A stretch of DNA of 64,000 bases from Geobacter sp. (GTDB lineage Bacteria; Desulfobacterota; Desulfuromonadia; Geobacterales; Geobacteraceae): NCBI GenBank assembly GCA_003574885.1, contig PJFC01000003.1, forward strand, positions 1 to 64,000. The letters run 5' to 3'. This document shows, piece by piece, positions 16,395 to 25,086 of this stretch. How positions within the stretch are numbered: position 1 is the first letter of the stretch; each line of letters begins with the position of its first letter. A program made the translations under genes and the position numbers. Under the pieces are notes generated by a model, which was not told where the DNA came from, searched no databases, and was given only the letters and a program-made list of their open reading frames with translations.

Positions 16395-17713
16395 TATTTG
16401 GTCCCCCATTTTTTGGCCATGTTCAGAATTTCACTCAGGTACCCCGTAACTGTCGCCGGAGCCATGATTGCCTGATAGCCGAGCAGGTAGACAAAAAACC
16501 CGAAGGGATTCATCCTCACCTTCAGTCCATGCTCCGAGAATATCCTTTTCTGCTGCCAGTAGAAGAGTCCGTTGGCAATAAGGGCAAGGGGGAGGAGGAG
16601 CACCGTCATCATGCCGACGATGAGGTAGTTCTTGAAAAAGACCGCGGCGATCAGTCCCGGCAGGAAGAAGAGCAGGTAGGCGCTATCGACCAGCGGAAAG
16701 AAGAGATTGTACCAGATGAAGGGCGAGTTCATCCTGACCTTGACCAGGGTCGAGGGGTAGGACTTGAACGCCTCGATGAGGCCGCGCGACCAGCGCTTTC
16801 TCTGCCGGAAGAACTGTCGGTACGTCTCCGGGACCATGGTGAAGCAGAAGGCGTTTTCGGCATAGCCGACCCTGTATCCCAGGTCGCGCAGGCCCCAGGT
16901 GAGGACGATGTCTTCTCCGATTTTCGGGGGCCAGCCATTGAGTCGTTTTACGGCTGCGGTGCGATAGATGGAGAAAGCCCCCTGGGCCACGAGGGTTCCC
17001 TGGTACAGGGACTGCACCCGCTTGATGACGGCAATGCCATGAAAATAGTCCCATTCCTGGAGCTTGGTCATCATGTTTTCCCGGGAATTGCGGACCAGGA
17101 CGTTTCCCGCCACGGCGGCCGTCTGTTTCGGACCGAGCACGATGTTCCTGGCCAGGTTTTCGATTGCTTTCTCGTAGAGGTAGGAATCCGCATCGATAGT
17201 GATGACGAACTCGGTCGTCACCGTTGCCAGTCCCGTAGAGAGGGCGGCGGCCTTGCACTTGTTTTCCTGATGACGGATCAGTTCGAAGGTCTTGCCCGTT
17301 GTCGGGTACTGCTGGATGAACTCCATGACCTTCTCGGCGGTCCGATCCGTCGAACCGTCATCAATGACCACTACCCGCACTTGTGCCGGGTACTGCTGGA
17401 GCCAGACGGACATGAGTGTATCGAAGATCTTGTCCTCTTCGTTGTAGGCAGCAATGAGCAATGTCAGCGGCGGAGCGACGAACGGCTTCTCGACGTACCT
17501 GGGCCGTCGGTCAAGGAGCAGGGAAAAGATCATGAAGGACATCGCCCATCCCGGTATGATGGCGAGTCCCAGCACGATCAATGCCGGCAGAGGATGGTAC
17601 ATCCGGGCAGACAGGCCTACATACCAAGGGATCGCGAGGTAGATGGAGGTGAGCGTCCAGAGGCACGACAGGATGAGTGCCAGGGTGAATTTTACCCGTA
17701 CATAGACATACAT
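16394..17713 (-). CDS. Membrane family-2 glycosyltransferase (PgaC/BcsA-like polysaccharide synthase)
   Basis: The 439-residue protein has two N-terminal membrane helices (about residues 8-28 and 40-66), a cytosolic GT-A domain and about three C-terminal helices (about 325-440). Motifs of processive beta-glycosyltransferases are present in order: IAAYNEE, VIDDGSTD, the DxD equivalent TIDADS, IGEDIVLTW, and QRKRWSRG (QxxRW). It should polymerise a sugar nucleotide and extrude the chain. Poly-GlcNAc synthase is the closest pattern, but the sugar cannot be read. No PgaB-like deacetylase is nearby. Confidence 0.85.
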   Translation of the reverse strand: MYVYVRVKFTLALILSCLWTLTSIYLAIPWYVGLSARMYHPLPALIVLGLAIIPGWAMSFMIFSLLLDRRPRYVEKPFVAPPLTLLIAAYNEEDKIFDTLMSVWLQQYPAQVRVVVIDDGSTDRTAEKVMEFIQQYPTTGKTFELIRHQENKCKAAALSTGLATVTTEFVITIDADSYLYEKAIENLARNIVLGPKQTAAVAGNVLVRNSRENMMTKLQEWDYFHGIAVIKRVQSLYQGTLVAQGAFSIYRTAAVKRLNGWPPKIGEDIVLTWGLRDLGYRVGYAENAFCFTMVPETYRQFFRQRKRWSRGLIEAFKSYPSTLVKVRMNSPFIWYNLFFPLVDSAYLLFFLPGLIAAVFFKNYLIVGMMTVLLLPLALIANGLFYWQQKRIFSEHGLKVRMNPFGFFVYLLGYQAIMAPATVTGYLSEILNMAKKWGTK

Positions 17714-18240
17714 GTTAGCTCCTGCTGTATCATTTGCTGGTTTATGCCCGCGACGCCATAAAGGCGAGGAGTGCGTTTCCCTTGACGACCTTCATAGCTG
17801 ATCCCGTCATAGGAGAGGAGTAAAGGTGTAACCGTATTCGGCTCGTATCAAGTCAAGATATTACAGAGAAATTAATTAACATACTCATCGTTATCCGGAT
17901 TTTAATACTGGTTACACTAATTACCACTAACTTGCTGCAAAAACAATAGTTTTAATGATATTTACAATATGCGGTATGTCTTGGAAATATAAAAGAGCGT
18001 TTCCAGTTTTTGCAGCAACAATCACGCCATAGTAATTCTATTAAGGTCATGACTAGAACACCAATAGACTGCAAATTCTTATCCGCCAGACCAGAAGCGG
18101 CATCAGGCAAAAACAATTATAAAAAGCCAATTGAAGCAGATTTGTATTCCCTTGGAAGAGTAGTAATCTTAACTCCACAGGGAGCGGTCGAGTCCCACAC
18201 CTGGGACCGTGACAACCACCCACACAAGGAGGAGACCGTC
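17714..18240. other. AT-rich intergenic region with a long-distance inverted repeat
   Basis: TTGCTGCAAAAAC (17932-17944) is perfectly inverted as GTTTTTGCAGCAA (18006-18018), 61 bases apart. A second small hairpin GTCCCA/TGGGAC (18194-18209) lies before the ferredoxin gene. The stretch is much more AT-rich than its neighbours. No open frame with a ribosome-binding site precedes 18241. Confidence 0.55.
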
Positions 18241-18462
18241 ATGAAAAAGGCACCATTGGTTGACAAGGAAGTATGCATAAGTTGCGGGCTCTGCGTTGGC
18301 AATGTTCCCGACGTATTCCGCTTCGATGACGACAATAAGGCTGAATGCTTCGACCCCGACGGCGCGCCCGAGGATGAAATCCAGAGCGGGGCCGTCGATG
18401 CCTGCCCGGTATCGTGCATCAGCTGGAGCACCGATCCCGAATATCTGAGAAACTTTTGCTGA
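18241..18462 (+). CDS. Ferredoxin, single [4Fe-4S] cluster type
   Basis: The 73-residue protein starts at ATG 18241 after AAGGAGGAG. CISCGLC (about residues 12-18) plus the distant CPVSC (about 56-60) supply the cluster ligands, as in small bacterial ferredoxins of the Fer4_15/Fer4_19 kind. It is strongly acidic, as expected for an electron carrier. The upstream frame is open but has no start signal. It precedes transketolase by 66 bp; no functional link to it is obvious. Confidence 0.85.
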   Translation: MKKAPLVDKEVCISCGLCVGNVPDVFRFDDDNKAECFDPDGAPEDEIQSGAVDACPVSCISWSTDPEYLRNFC

Positions 18463-18528
18463 CATGAGCAAGAGTTGCCCGTGTCGGGGGGAATTCCCGA
18501 GAGTCCGTGCAACAAAAGGAGAATCACC

Positions 18529-20601
18529 GTGAAGGAACTATTTCCGTCCGCACTGGACGGGCTTTGCATTAACACCATCCGTTTCCTTGCGGTTGACGCA
18601 ATACAGAAAGCCAACAGCGGCCATCCGGGGATGCCGATGGGGGCGTCCCCCATGGCTTACGTCCTCTGGACCCATTTTCTCCGGCACAACCCGGCAAACC
18701 CCGACTGGTTCAACCGTGACCGCTTCGTCCTCTCGGCCGGACACGGCTCCATGCTCCTCTATGCCCTGCTCCACCTCACCGGCTACGATCTCCCCCTCGC
18801 GGAAATAGAACGGTTCCGTCAATGGGGTAGCAAGACCCCCGGCCACCCGGAACGAGGGATCACCCCAGGGGTAGAAACAACCACCGGTCCACTTGGCCAG
18901 GGATTCGGCAATGCTGTCGGTATGGCTATCACCGAGGCATGGCTTGCCGCCCGCTACAACCGCCCCGGCAACACGGTGATCGACCACTTCACATACTGCA
19001 TCGCCGGTGACGGCGACTTGATGGAAGGGGTCGCCGCGGAGGCAGCCTCCCTGGCTGGCCATCTGGGCCTCGGCAAGTTAATCTGCCTCTACGACGATAA
19101 CAGGATAACCCTGGCAGCCGCCACCGATCTCGCTTTCACCGAAGACCGCGCAGGGCGTTTTGCGGCGTACGGCTGGCACGTGCAGACGGTCGACGACGGC
19201 AACGACCTGATAGCAATCCACGCCGCCCTGGATGCCGCACGTACGGAAACAGCCCGTCCCTCCCTCATACTCGTCCGGACCCACATCGGCTACGGCTCGC
19301 CCCACAAGCAGGACACCTTCGATGCACATGGCTCGCCCCTGGGCACGGAGGAGGTGCGGCTCACCAAGGAGCACCTTGGCTGGCCGGCGGAGCCGCTGTT
19401 TAACCTACCGGAGGAAGCTCTCCGCCATTTCCGGGAGGCGGTTGAACGGGGACGGATGGCTGAGGCATCATGGCACGAGAGGCTTTCCGCCTACGACGGG
19501 GAATTTCCCGAACCGGCCGCGGAGCTTCGCAAGGTGATGGCGGGAGAGCTTCCCGCAGGGTGGGAGGAATCGATCCCCTGCTTCCCCCCTGACCAGAAGG
19601 GAATCGCGACCCGTGTTGCCGCAGGGAAAGTAATGAACGCAATCGCCCCACGTCTCCCGCAGCTCATAGGCGGCTCGGCGGACCTTGACCCATCGACCCA
19701 CACGGCCCTGGCCGGACTGGGGGATTTCCAGAACCCGGCCCTGGTCCCTGTCGACTGGCAGGGTGCAATCGGTGACACCTGGGGCTATGGCGGGCGCAAC
19801 ATCCATTTCGGCGTGCGGGAGCACGGAATGGGAGCGATCATGAACGGCATTGCCGCCCACGGTGGTGCCATTCCCTTTGGCGCCACCTTTCTCACCTTCT
19901 CTGACTATATGCGCCCTTCCCTTCGCCTGGCGGCTCTCATGGGTCTCCACGTCATCCAGATCTTCACCCACGACAGCATCGCACTCGGCGAAGACGGCCC
20001 CACCCACCAGCCGGTTGAACAGCTCGCCGCGCTCCGGGCGATCCCGAACCTGGTCGTTATCCGTCCGGGCGACGCCAACGAAGCGGCTGTCGCCTGGCAG
20101 GCGGCCCTGAAAATGAGTAACCGTCCGGTGGCCCTGGTCCTCTCCCGGCAGAACCTCCCCACCCTCGATCGGCAGAACTTAGCCCCTGCCGAGGGGCTGT
20201 TGAGGGGGGGGTACGTTCTCGCCGACACAGCCGGTGAGCCTCTCGACATCATTCTCATCGCCACCGGTTCAGAGCTCTCTTTGGCGGTAGCAGCCAGGGA
20301 ACAGCTCGCCGCTGAGAACATCCGCGCCCGTGTCGTCTCCCTGCCGAGCTGGGAGCTCTTCGACGAACAGCCCAGGGAATACCGCGACGGGGTCCTCCCT
20401 CCCCGAATAGCCAGGCGACTGGCCATAGAGGCGGGCTCTCCACAGGGGTGGCACCGCTACGTTGGAACGGAGGGGGATGTGATCGGGGTAGAGCGCTTCG
20501 GCACCTCGGCCCCGGGCGAAGTTGTGCTGCGCGAATACGGTTTTACCGTGGAAAACGTCTGCGAGCGGGCTCTGAAACTGATAAGGGATGGGAAGGCGTG
20601 A
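18529..20601 (+). CDS. tkt: Transketolase
   Basis: The start is GTG 18529, with AAAGGAG eight bases upstream. The 690-residue protein shows [10 protein letters not shown] (about residues 26-35), the thiamine diphosphate motif GDGDLMEG with Asn partner DDNRIT about 30 residues later, a central pyrimidine-binding domain (SADLDPS...[11 protein letters not shown]) with the catalytic His/Glu, and a C-terminal domain. It interconverts sugar phosphates in the non-oxidative pentose phosphate pathway. Length is normal for bacterial transketolases (about 660-690). Confidence 0.95.
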   Translation: MKELFPSALDGLCINTIRFLAVDAIQKANSGHPGMPMGASPMAYVLWTHFLRHNPANPDWFNRDRFVLSAGHGSMLLYALLHLTGYDLPLAEIERFRQWGSKTPGHPERGITPGVETTTGPLGQGFGNAVGMAITEAWLAARYNRPGNTVIDHFTYCIAGDGDLMEGVAAEAASLAGHLGLGKLICLYDDNRITLAAATDLAFTEDRAGRFAAYGWHVQTVDDGNDLIAIHAALDAARTETARPSLILVRTHIGYGSPHKQDTFDAHGSPLGTEEVRLTKEHLGWPAEPLFNLPEEALRHFREAVERGRMAEASWHERLSAYDGEFPEPAAELRKVMAGELPAGWEESIPCFPPDQKGIATRVAAGKVMNAIAPRLPQLIGGSADLDPSTHTALAGLGDFQNPALVPVDWQGAIGDTWGYGGRNIHFGVREHGMGAIMNGIAAHGGAIPFGATFLTFSDYMRPSLRLAALMGLHVIQIFTHDSIALGEDGPTHQPVEQLAALRAIPNLVVIRPGDANEAAVAWQAALKMSNRPVALVLSRQNLPTLDRQNLAPAEGLLRGGYVLADTAGEPLDIILIATGSELSLAVAAREQLAAENIRARVVSLPSWELFDEQPREYRDGVLPPRIARRLAIEAGSPQGWHRYVGTEGDVIGVERFGTSAPGEVVLREYGFTVENVCERALKLIRDGKA

Positions 20602-20685
20602 CGCAACAATGACTTCTTCAGGAGCGGTTTCGCCCTTTCCTGGGAGAGCAGATAGCAGGGTAACGCATGGTCCGGCATGGCCGTC

Positions 20686-20979
20686 TCACACGATCCGTGT
20701 CATTTTGTTGACGGTTTTTCCTTCAAGAAGGCTATCGACAGCGCTGACGTAGGCTTTGTAATGATCGGTGGTTGTGTGCTTCTCCAGACTGGCTGAACTC
20801 TCCCAGTTCTCGTAAAAAACGAAGACGGCGGGATCACCATTGTCCTGATGCAGGCGGTATTCAATGCACCCCCGTTCTCTCCTGGTCGGTTCAATGAGCT
20901 TCAGCAGTTCCGTTTTGACTGCTTCAAGGGAATCTTTCCTGGCTACGAGCTTTGCCACTACCGTAATCGTTGACATCAT
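20686..20979 (-). CDS. Antibiotic biosynthesis monooxygenase (ABM) domain protein, YgiN-like
   Basis: A 97-residue ferredoxin-fold dimer protein (start ATG 20979 or 20976, after AAGAAGGG). Family marks: VVAKLVARKD at the N-terminus, ERGCIEYRLHQD (about residues 35-46), FVFYENWES (about 52-60) and HTTTDHYKAY. Relatives are quinol monooxygenases or catabolic small oxygenases without cofactor. In an anaerobe the role may be quinone redox protection (inference). It is convergent with transketolase. Confidence 0.82.
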   Translation of the reverse strand: MMSTITVVAKLVARKDSLEAVKTELLKLIEPTRRERGCIEYRLHQDNGDPAVFVFYENWESSASLEKHTTTDHYKAYVSAVDSLLEGKTVNKMTRIV

Positions 20980-21062
20980 CGGCCCTTCTTTCTGCGCGCA
21001 CGCGCGCTCATTCTTGAGGCACTTCTGGATTCAGCCAATAGTACGACAATCCAATATCCTGC

Positions 21063-22556
21063 CTACCGTCCCGAAGGCTGAGGTTGTACCCACACCGACA
21101 CCTTCCCCCCCGGGCACCTGAACTCCCCCCACCCATCGCCATTGGTCACGACAGGAGTCCCTACATGGCCGGTGATGTCGATGTAGGTGGCGTTCCGTTG
21201 CCCTACCTCCATCCATTTCCAGCCATCTTCGCCATTGCTCATCAACACTGCCATGCCCCCTGGATGTTCCCCATCACCCAGACGAGTCCACCCGATGGTA
21301 TTCGGGTGAGTGAAGTAGTCGTACTGGGGGCCGTAGGCAAAATGCCGGCGTGCATGGAGGAACTTGTCGATCAGGAAGCGGTGCGACGGCATGGTTATGT
21401 GGTACATGTTCCCGTCCCGTCCCCTGTCATCATACTCGGCACCGTAGTAATCCGGAAAGAACAGGCACGGGTAGCCGTCTTTACGGAGAAGGGTAATGGC
21501 GTACGCAAGCGGTTTGAACCAGGGTTCTATGCACGATTCCAGTGCCTGGAGAGGCTGGGAATCATGGTTATCAACGAACGTGACGGCATGGGTAGGGCGC
21601 TCTTTCACCAGCGTGTTGTCCAGAATGAACCTCAAGTCATAACTGCGACCAAGTTTCCCCGCCGCGTAGAAATTGAAGTGCAACGGGACATCGAACACCG
21701 TCAGGCGCCCCCCGACTTCATTGATGTACCAGTGCAGGGCGGGAAGGCTGTTTGCCCAGTACTCACCTACCATGAACAGTTCTTTGCCGGCATGCTTTTC
21801 GAGAGCATCGTGCCATTCGGGGAAAAACCAGGCTGCAATATGCTTGATGGCATCGAGCCGGAATCCGTCGACCCCCGTGGTATCCAGATACCATTTCCCC
21901 CAGCGGATCAGCTCATCCCTGACCTCCTTGCTCTGGCAATCAAGATCACACCCCATCAGGAAGGCAAAGTTGCCAAATTCAAGTGAGACCTCGTCGTCGA
22001 ACTGCTTCCCTTCAAACAGGTATACGGTGTCGTAATCAGTCGGGTTGTCAGCCTCGTAATCAACGGCATCAAAGTGACACCAGTGCAGCTCAAAATCCGA
22101 GTACTTCCCCTTTCTCCCCGGAAAGGTGAAGTGGGTCCAGGATTTGATATCCCGCAGCGGTCCCTTGGGATTGATGCGATCCCCCTTGGCATAGGGAGTT
22201 GCACGACTCGGTTCCGCCTTGTCCGCTCCCATGCGATGATTGAGAACGGCGTCGGCGTACACCTGCACCCCCGCCTTTTTCAGTGCTGCAACTGCGTCAA
22301 TATAGTGCTGTTTCGTTCCATATTTTGTTCGTATGGATCCCTTCTGATCGAACTCTCCCAGATCGTAGAGATCATACACCCCGTACCCCACATCGGCACC
22401 GCCTCCGATCCCCTTGTAAGCGGGAGGAAGCCAGAGAGACGTGATGCCGGCTTCGGCAATTTCCGTTGCGTTGAATGCAGCAAAATTCCACAGGGTGCCG
22501 TCTGAAGGAATGTACCAGTGGAAATACTGCATCATGACGCCGTTAAGGTCAGACAT
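21063..22556 (-). CDS. Cytoplasmic alpha-amylase (GH13)
   Basis: The 497-residue protein has no signal peptide, so it acts inside the cell on maltodextrin or glycogen. GH13 regions are clear: VQVYADAVLNHR (region I), GVDGFRLDAIKH with the nucleophile Asp (region II), FMVGEYW with the acid Glu (region III) and AVTFVDNHDSQP with the stabilising Asp (region IV). The N-terminus NGVMMQYFHWYIP is that of the AmyS/GH13_5 group. Length fits. No other glycogen gene is adjacent. Confidence 0.9.
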   Translation of the reverse strand: MSDLNGVMMQYFHWYIPSDGTLWNFAAFNATEIAEAGITSLWLPPAYKGIGGGADVGYGVYDLYDLGEFDQKGSIRTKYGTKQHYIDAVAALKKAGVQVYADAVLNHRMGADKAEPSRATPYAKGDRINPKGPLRDIKSWTHFTFPGRKGKYSDFELHWCHFDAVDYEADNPTDYDTVYLFEGKQFDDEVSLEFGNFAFLMGCDLDCQSKEVRDELIRWGKWYLDTTGVDGFRLDAIKHIAAWFFPEWHDALEKHAGKELFMVGEYWANSLPALHWYINEVGGRLTVFDVPLHFNFYAAGKLGRSYDLRFILDNTLVKERPTHAVTFVDNHDSQPLQALESCIEPWFKPLAYAITLLRKDGYPCLFFPDYYGAEYDDRGRDGNMYHITMPSHRFLIDKFLHARRHFAYGPQYDYFTHPNTIGWTRLGDGEHPGGMAVLMSNGEDGWKWMEVGQRNATYIDITGHVGTPVVTNGDGWGEFRCPGGKVSVWVQPQPSGR

Positions 22557-22908
22557 TATTCTCTCCTTGTCAGTTCATACAAACGGTTCAATTTGTGACG
22601 ACAACTGGATTATGTCAGGGAAGATAATCTTGTATCAGCATGCCTGCAGGTGATTAATACGGTAACACGGGGGGAGGAAAACACAACCGGACGCTTGCAA
22701 TAATACAATCCCGACTCAGTGGCCATGTCAGTAAGCCATTAGTCTATGGTATATACGGCAACTATATGAGGAACCAGGAAAAGATGGAGAGAGATTTTTC
22801 AACTACACGGGAAGGGTCTTCTTTTTCCCGGAGACGGTAATCAGGGGGCACATTTGTTGTGCATCACCTTCATATGATAATCCGGGGCGGCGTCGGGAGA
22901 TATTTTTG
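22557..22908. other. Intergenic region without a visible gene
   Basis: 352 bases between the alpha-amylase start and the end of draT. No coding frame with a plausible start, no clear terminator with T-run and no recognised promoter motif was found. Confidence 0.5.
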
Positions 22909-23706
22909 TCAGACCGTGCACATTATCCGGCGAACTCTGTACTCGCCGCCTATCACCAGGTACTCACCTTCCCCCTTCAGAATACTGTTGGGAAGGAGGC
23001 CGTTGAAGAAAAAAATCTTCGCCAATGGCGCCCTGATCTCCCATACCGTATCGCCGAACTCCCAGGCACGTTCCTCGTCAGAGGTAAAAGAGATCAGGTT
23101 GTTCAGGCGGACGATTTGCTCCCGGTTCCCTGCCTCTTCCAGGAGTTCGTAATCGTCGGCGTCGTTGGTGCCGCGGAAGAGGGTGATGTGGCGGTCGTCG
23201 GGATGACGCCTGGCCAGTTCGAACTGGCAGTATTCATAGAGCAGATCGAGTTGTGAGTTGATGGCGTTGGTCCGGGCAGACCCTTTCATGCGGTCAGTGG
23301 CAAAGACCATGTACTCCTCACCGTGGATACCCGGGATGGACACTTTGTGAAAAGTAGGGGGGAGCCCGATGCGGCTCTCCACCCAACCCTTGAGCACTGC
23401 TCCTTCGATAGAGTTGGAGTCCATCATCCAGCCGCGAAGAAAGCGGAGGTAACTGTTCCGGATACTCCTTTTTGCCGTATCCGTGGACTGGTTTTCCCAT
23501 TGATGGAGCTGGAACTTGACCGACATGTAATCGTTGAAGACAAGAGCCCTTTCCTCGGCCGAGGAAAGGGCATTGAGTTTCCTGAACAGGAATCGATTGG
23601 CCTCCCGCACCCCCTGGATCTCCAGCGACTGGGGATTGTCATTGAAATGACGCGAGGCGATGACCCAGGGAGGAAGATTACAGAGATTGAAGGACGGACT
23701 TTGCAT
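22909..23706 (-). CDS. draT: NAD(+)-dinitrogen-reductase ADP-D-ribosyltransferase
   Basis: The 265-residue protein carries the DraT pattern NLPPWVIASRHFN near the N-terminus, LEIQGVREANRFLF, a DYMSVKFQLHQW block, YLRFLRGWMMDSN.IEGAVLKGWVESR and HITLFRGTNDADDYE. DraT transfers ADP-ribose from NAD to the surface arginine of NifH (Arg99 here), switching nitrogenase off when fixed nitrogen or low energy is sensed. The start ATG 23706 is the first Met before the conserved block; the frame continues upstream through the neighbouring gene in another frame. Its partner draG lies at 36312. Confidence 0.92.
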   Translation of the reverse strand: MQSPSFNLCNLPPWVIASRHFNDNPQSLEIQGVREANRFLFRKLNALSSAEERALVFNDYMSVKFQLHQWENQSTDTAKRSIRNSYLRFLRGWMMDSNSIEGAVLKGWVESRIGLPPTFHKVSIPGIHGEEYMVFATDRMKGSARTNAINSQLDLLYEYCQFELARRHPDDRHITLFRGTNDADDYELLEEAGNREQIVRLNNLISFTSDEERAWEFGDTVWEIRAPLAKIFFFNGLLPNSILKGEGEYLVIGGEYRVRRIMCTV

Positions 23707-23773
23707 GGACCATACCCCGTTGTATGAAGCAATTACCGCTGATCGGGGATGGAGCCTCTCCTCCCCTGACTTT

Positions 23774-24103
23774 TCAGAATATTTTTGACAGTTCCGCCAG
23801 CATGGGCTTGATCGGCCCGTCCGCAACAAACGTGTCAAACCCCAGCCGTTCCATTTCCATCTGCGGCCCCTGGCCGATCTGGGCACAGACGATGGCACGG
23901 CAGCCGTGCAGCGCATCTGCGATCGCCCGGAGCACATGCGCCCGCAGGGGATGGTCCTGATCATAGGAGCAGTAACGCTGGACCACTTTTTCGTCAACAA
24001 GCTTCACGCCATCGGCAGTCACATCATAGATGAGGAACCGCTCCGCATGGCCGAAATGCTGGTTGATCGTGAGGCCGTCCTTGGAAGCAACTGCAATCAA
24101 CAT
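23774..24103 (-). CDS. NifX/NafY-type dinitrogenase iron-molybdenum cofactor-binding protein
   Basis: A 109-residue single-domain protein of the NifX/NifB-C-terminal family: MLIAVASKDG..INQHFGHAERFLIYDV at the start, RYCSYDQ near residue 43, and IADALHGCRAIVCAQIG. It resembles the C-terminal NifX-like domain found fused to many NifB proteins, and NifB in this cluster lacks that domain. It probably carries NifB-co or a later FeMo-co precursor. It sits between a nif ferredoxin and draT. Start ATG 24103 has AGAGGG five bases upstream. Confidence 0.85.
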   Translation of the reverse strand: MLIAVASKDGLTINQHFGHAERFLIYDVTADGVKLVDEKVVQRYCSYDQDHPLRAHVLRAIADALHGCRAIVCAQIGQGPQMEMERLGFDTFVADGPIKPMLAELSKIF

Positions 24104-24324
24104 AATCCCTCTTTAAAGGACGAAGATTTCCGGAACCTGGCTTCGTCTTGCTTCAGAGTCCGTTGTGCGACGTGGCGCTGTTTATGCCCGATGTTTGGGT
24201 ACCACGTCTCCGCCGTCCTCCTCGCAAAGCCTTGCCAGAACCCGAAACTTTTCGCCCATAGGTATGGCAGCACTATGATGCACAAGAGTTCTCTCCACAG
24301 CTGTTTAAACCACAACCGGTTCAA
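24097..24324 (-). CDS. Possible small nif-cluster protein, 75 aa, doubtful
   Basis: This frame fills the otherwise empty space between the ferredoxin and the NifX-like gene. It overlaps the former by 20 bases and the latter by 7 (ATGTTGA), an arrangement that would allow coupling. The product is basic, with a Trp/Leu-rich N-terminal half and a Lys/Arg-rich tail. I do not recognise it, and its start has no clear ribosome-binding site. It may be non-coding. Confidence 0.3.
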   Translation of the reverse strand: MNRLWFKQLWRELLCIIVLPYLWAKSFGFWQGFARRTAETWYPNIGHKQRHVAQRTLKQDEARFRKSSSFKEGLC

Positions 24325-24568
24325 AGGTGAAACATTTTTTGGAACATGTCCTGCCGCATGCCTGGCAGCCGATGCAGTTGCCGGGGTTCTCCACTTTCAT
24401 GAACATTTTTGCCGAATCATCCTCATCCAGCTCCTCGAACGCCAGCACGTCATGGACGCAGACCTTGAAGCAGCGGCCGCAGCCGATGCAGGTTTCCTCA
24501 TCGATCGCCACGATGAACTGGGGAGTGTACTCGGTCTTGTCTCTTCTCAATCCGGTAATGTAAGCCAT
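24305..24568 (-). CDS. Nif-specific ferredoxin III, 2[4Fe-4S] type
   Basis: An 87-residue protein with start ATG 24568. Two cluster motifs are present: CIGCGRCFKVC (about residues 26-36) and CIGCQACGRTCSKKC (about 65-79), with an acidic insert between them. The N-terminus MAYITG..RDKTEYTPQFIVAID is the pattern of FdxB/ferredoxin III encoded in nif clusters, which supplies electrons for nitrogenase or FeMo-co assembly. It lies 91 bases after nifX. Confidence 0.88.
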   Translation of the reverse strand: MAYITGLRRDKTEYTPQFIVAIDEETCIGCGRCFKVCVHDVLAFEELDEDDSAKMFMKVENPGNCIGCQACGRTCSKKCFTFEPVVV

Positions 24569-24659
24569 GGTTCTATCCTCCGTTTGTTGGTAACTGGTGA
24601 CCGGAGACCGGGTACCAGCGAAAGGCTTGTCACCAGTCCCCGGTCCCGCGTCCCTGTTA

Positions 24660-25046
24660 TTATTCTTCGTCAAACGCCGGGGTGGTGCCCTTATGCATCG
24701 CCTTCCTCAGCCACGGCGGCGGATTACCCTTCAGCACTTCCTGCAGCTTGCCGACAATCTCGGCCACCGGTACCTCGGTGTTGGTCTTCATCGGGTGGAT
24801 TTTCTGTGCCACCAGCTTTGCCGCCGCAGGCCCGCCGATAGCCATGGTATAGACGATGGCGCAGCCGCCGAGGATATGCGCCCGGGCGGCGATCTTGTCC
24901 TCCTCGTCCTGGCCATGAGCTCCCACCTTGAGCACCTCCTGGAAGCTCGCCTCATCCGGCCCGATCTCCCAGATGTAAAACTCCGTCGACATGCCGAAGT
25001 GCTGGTCGATCATCTCGCCGGTCTTGCTGGTAAATGCAATTCTCAT
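24660..25046 (-). CDS. nifX: FeMo-cofactor carrier protein NifX
   Basis: The 128-residue protein begins MRIAFTSKTGEMIDQHFG and has GCAIVYTMAIGGPAAAKLVAQKIHP and the tail VGKLQEVLKGNPPPWLRKAM, the standard NifX signature. It binds NifB-co or the VK-cluster and passes it to and from NifEN. The start at 25046 follows AAAGGTGG. It lies 40 bases downstream of nifEN, matching its role in the same assembly step. Confidence 0.92.
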   Translation of the reverse strand: MRIAFTSKTGEMIDQHFGMSTEFYIWEIGPDEASFQEVLKVGAHGQDEEDKIAARAHILGGCAIVYTMAIGGPAAAKLVAQKIHPMKTNTEVPVAEIVGKLQEVLKGNPPPWLRKAMHKGTTPAFDEE

Positions 25047-25086
25047 GATCTCATCCACCTTTCTCGCAACGTAAGAAAGCAATAAA

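Noticed and set aside
23707-24000. 98-residue N-terminal extension of draT
   Set aside because: It lies in another frame of the NifX-like gene, is rich in Arg/Ser/Cys as shadow frames are, and the DraT family pattern begins just after ATG 23706.
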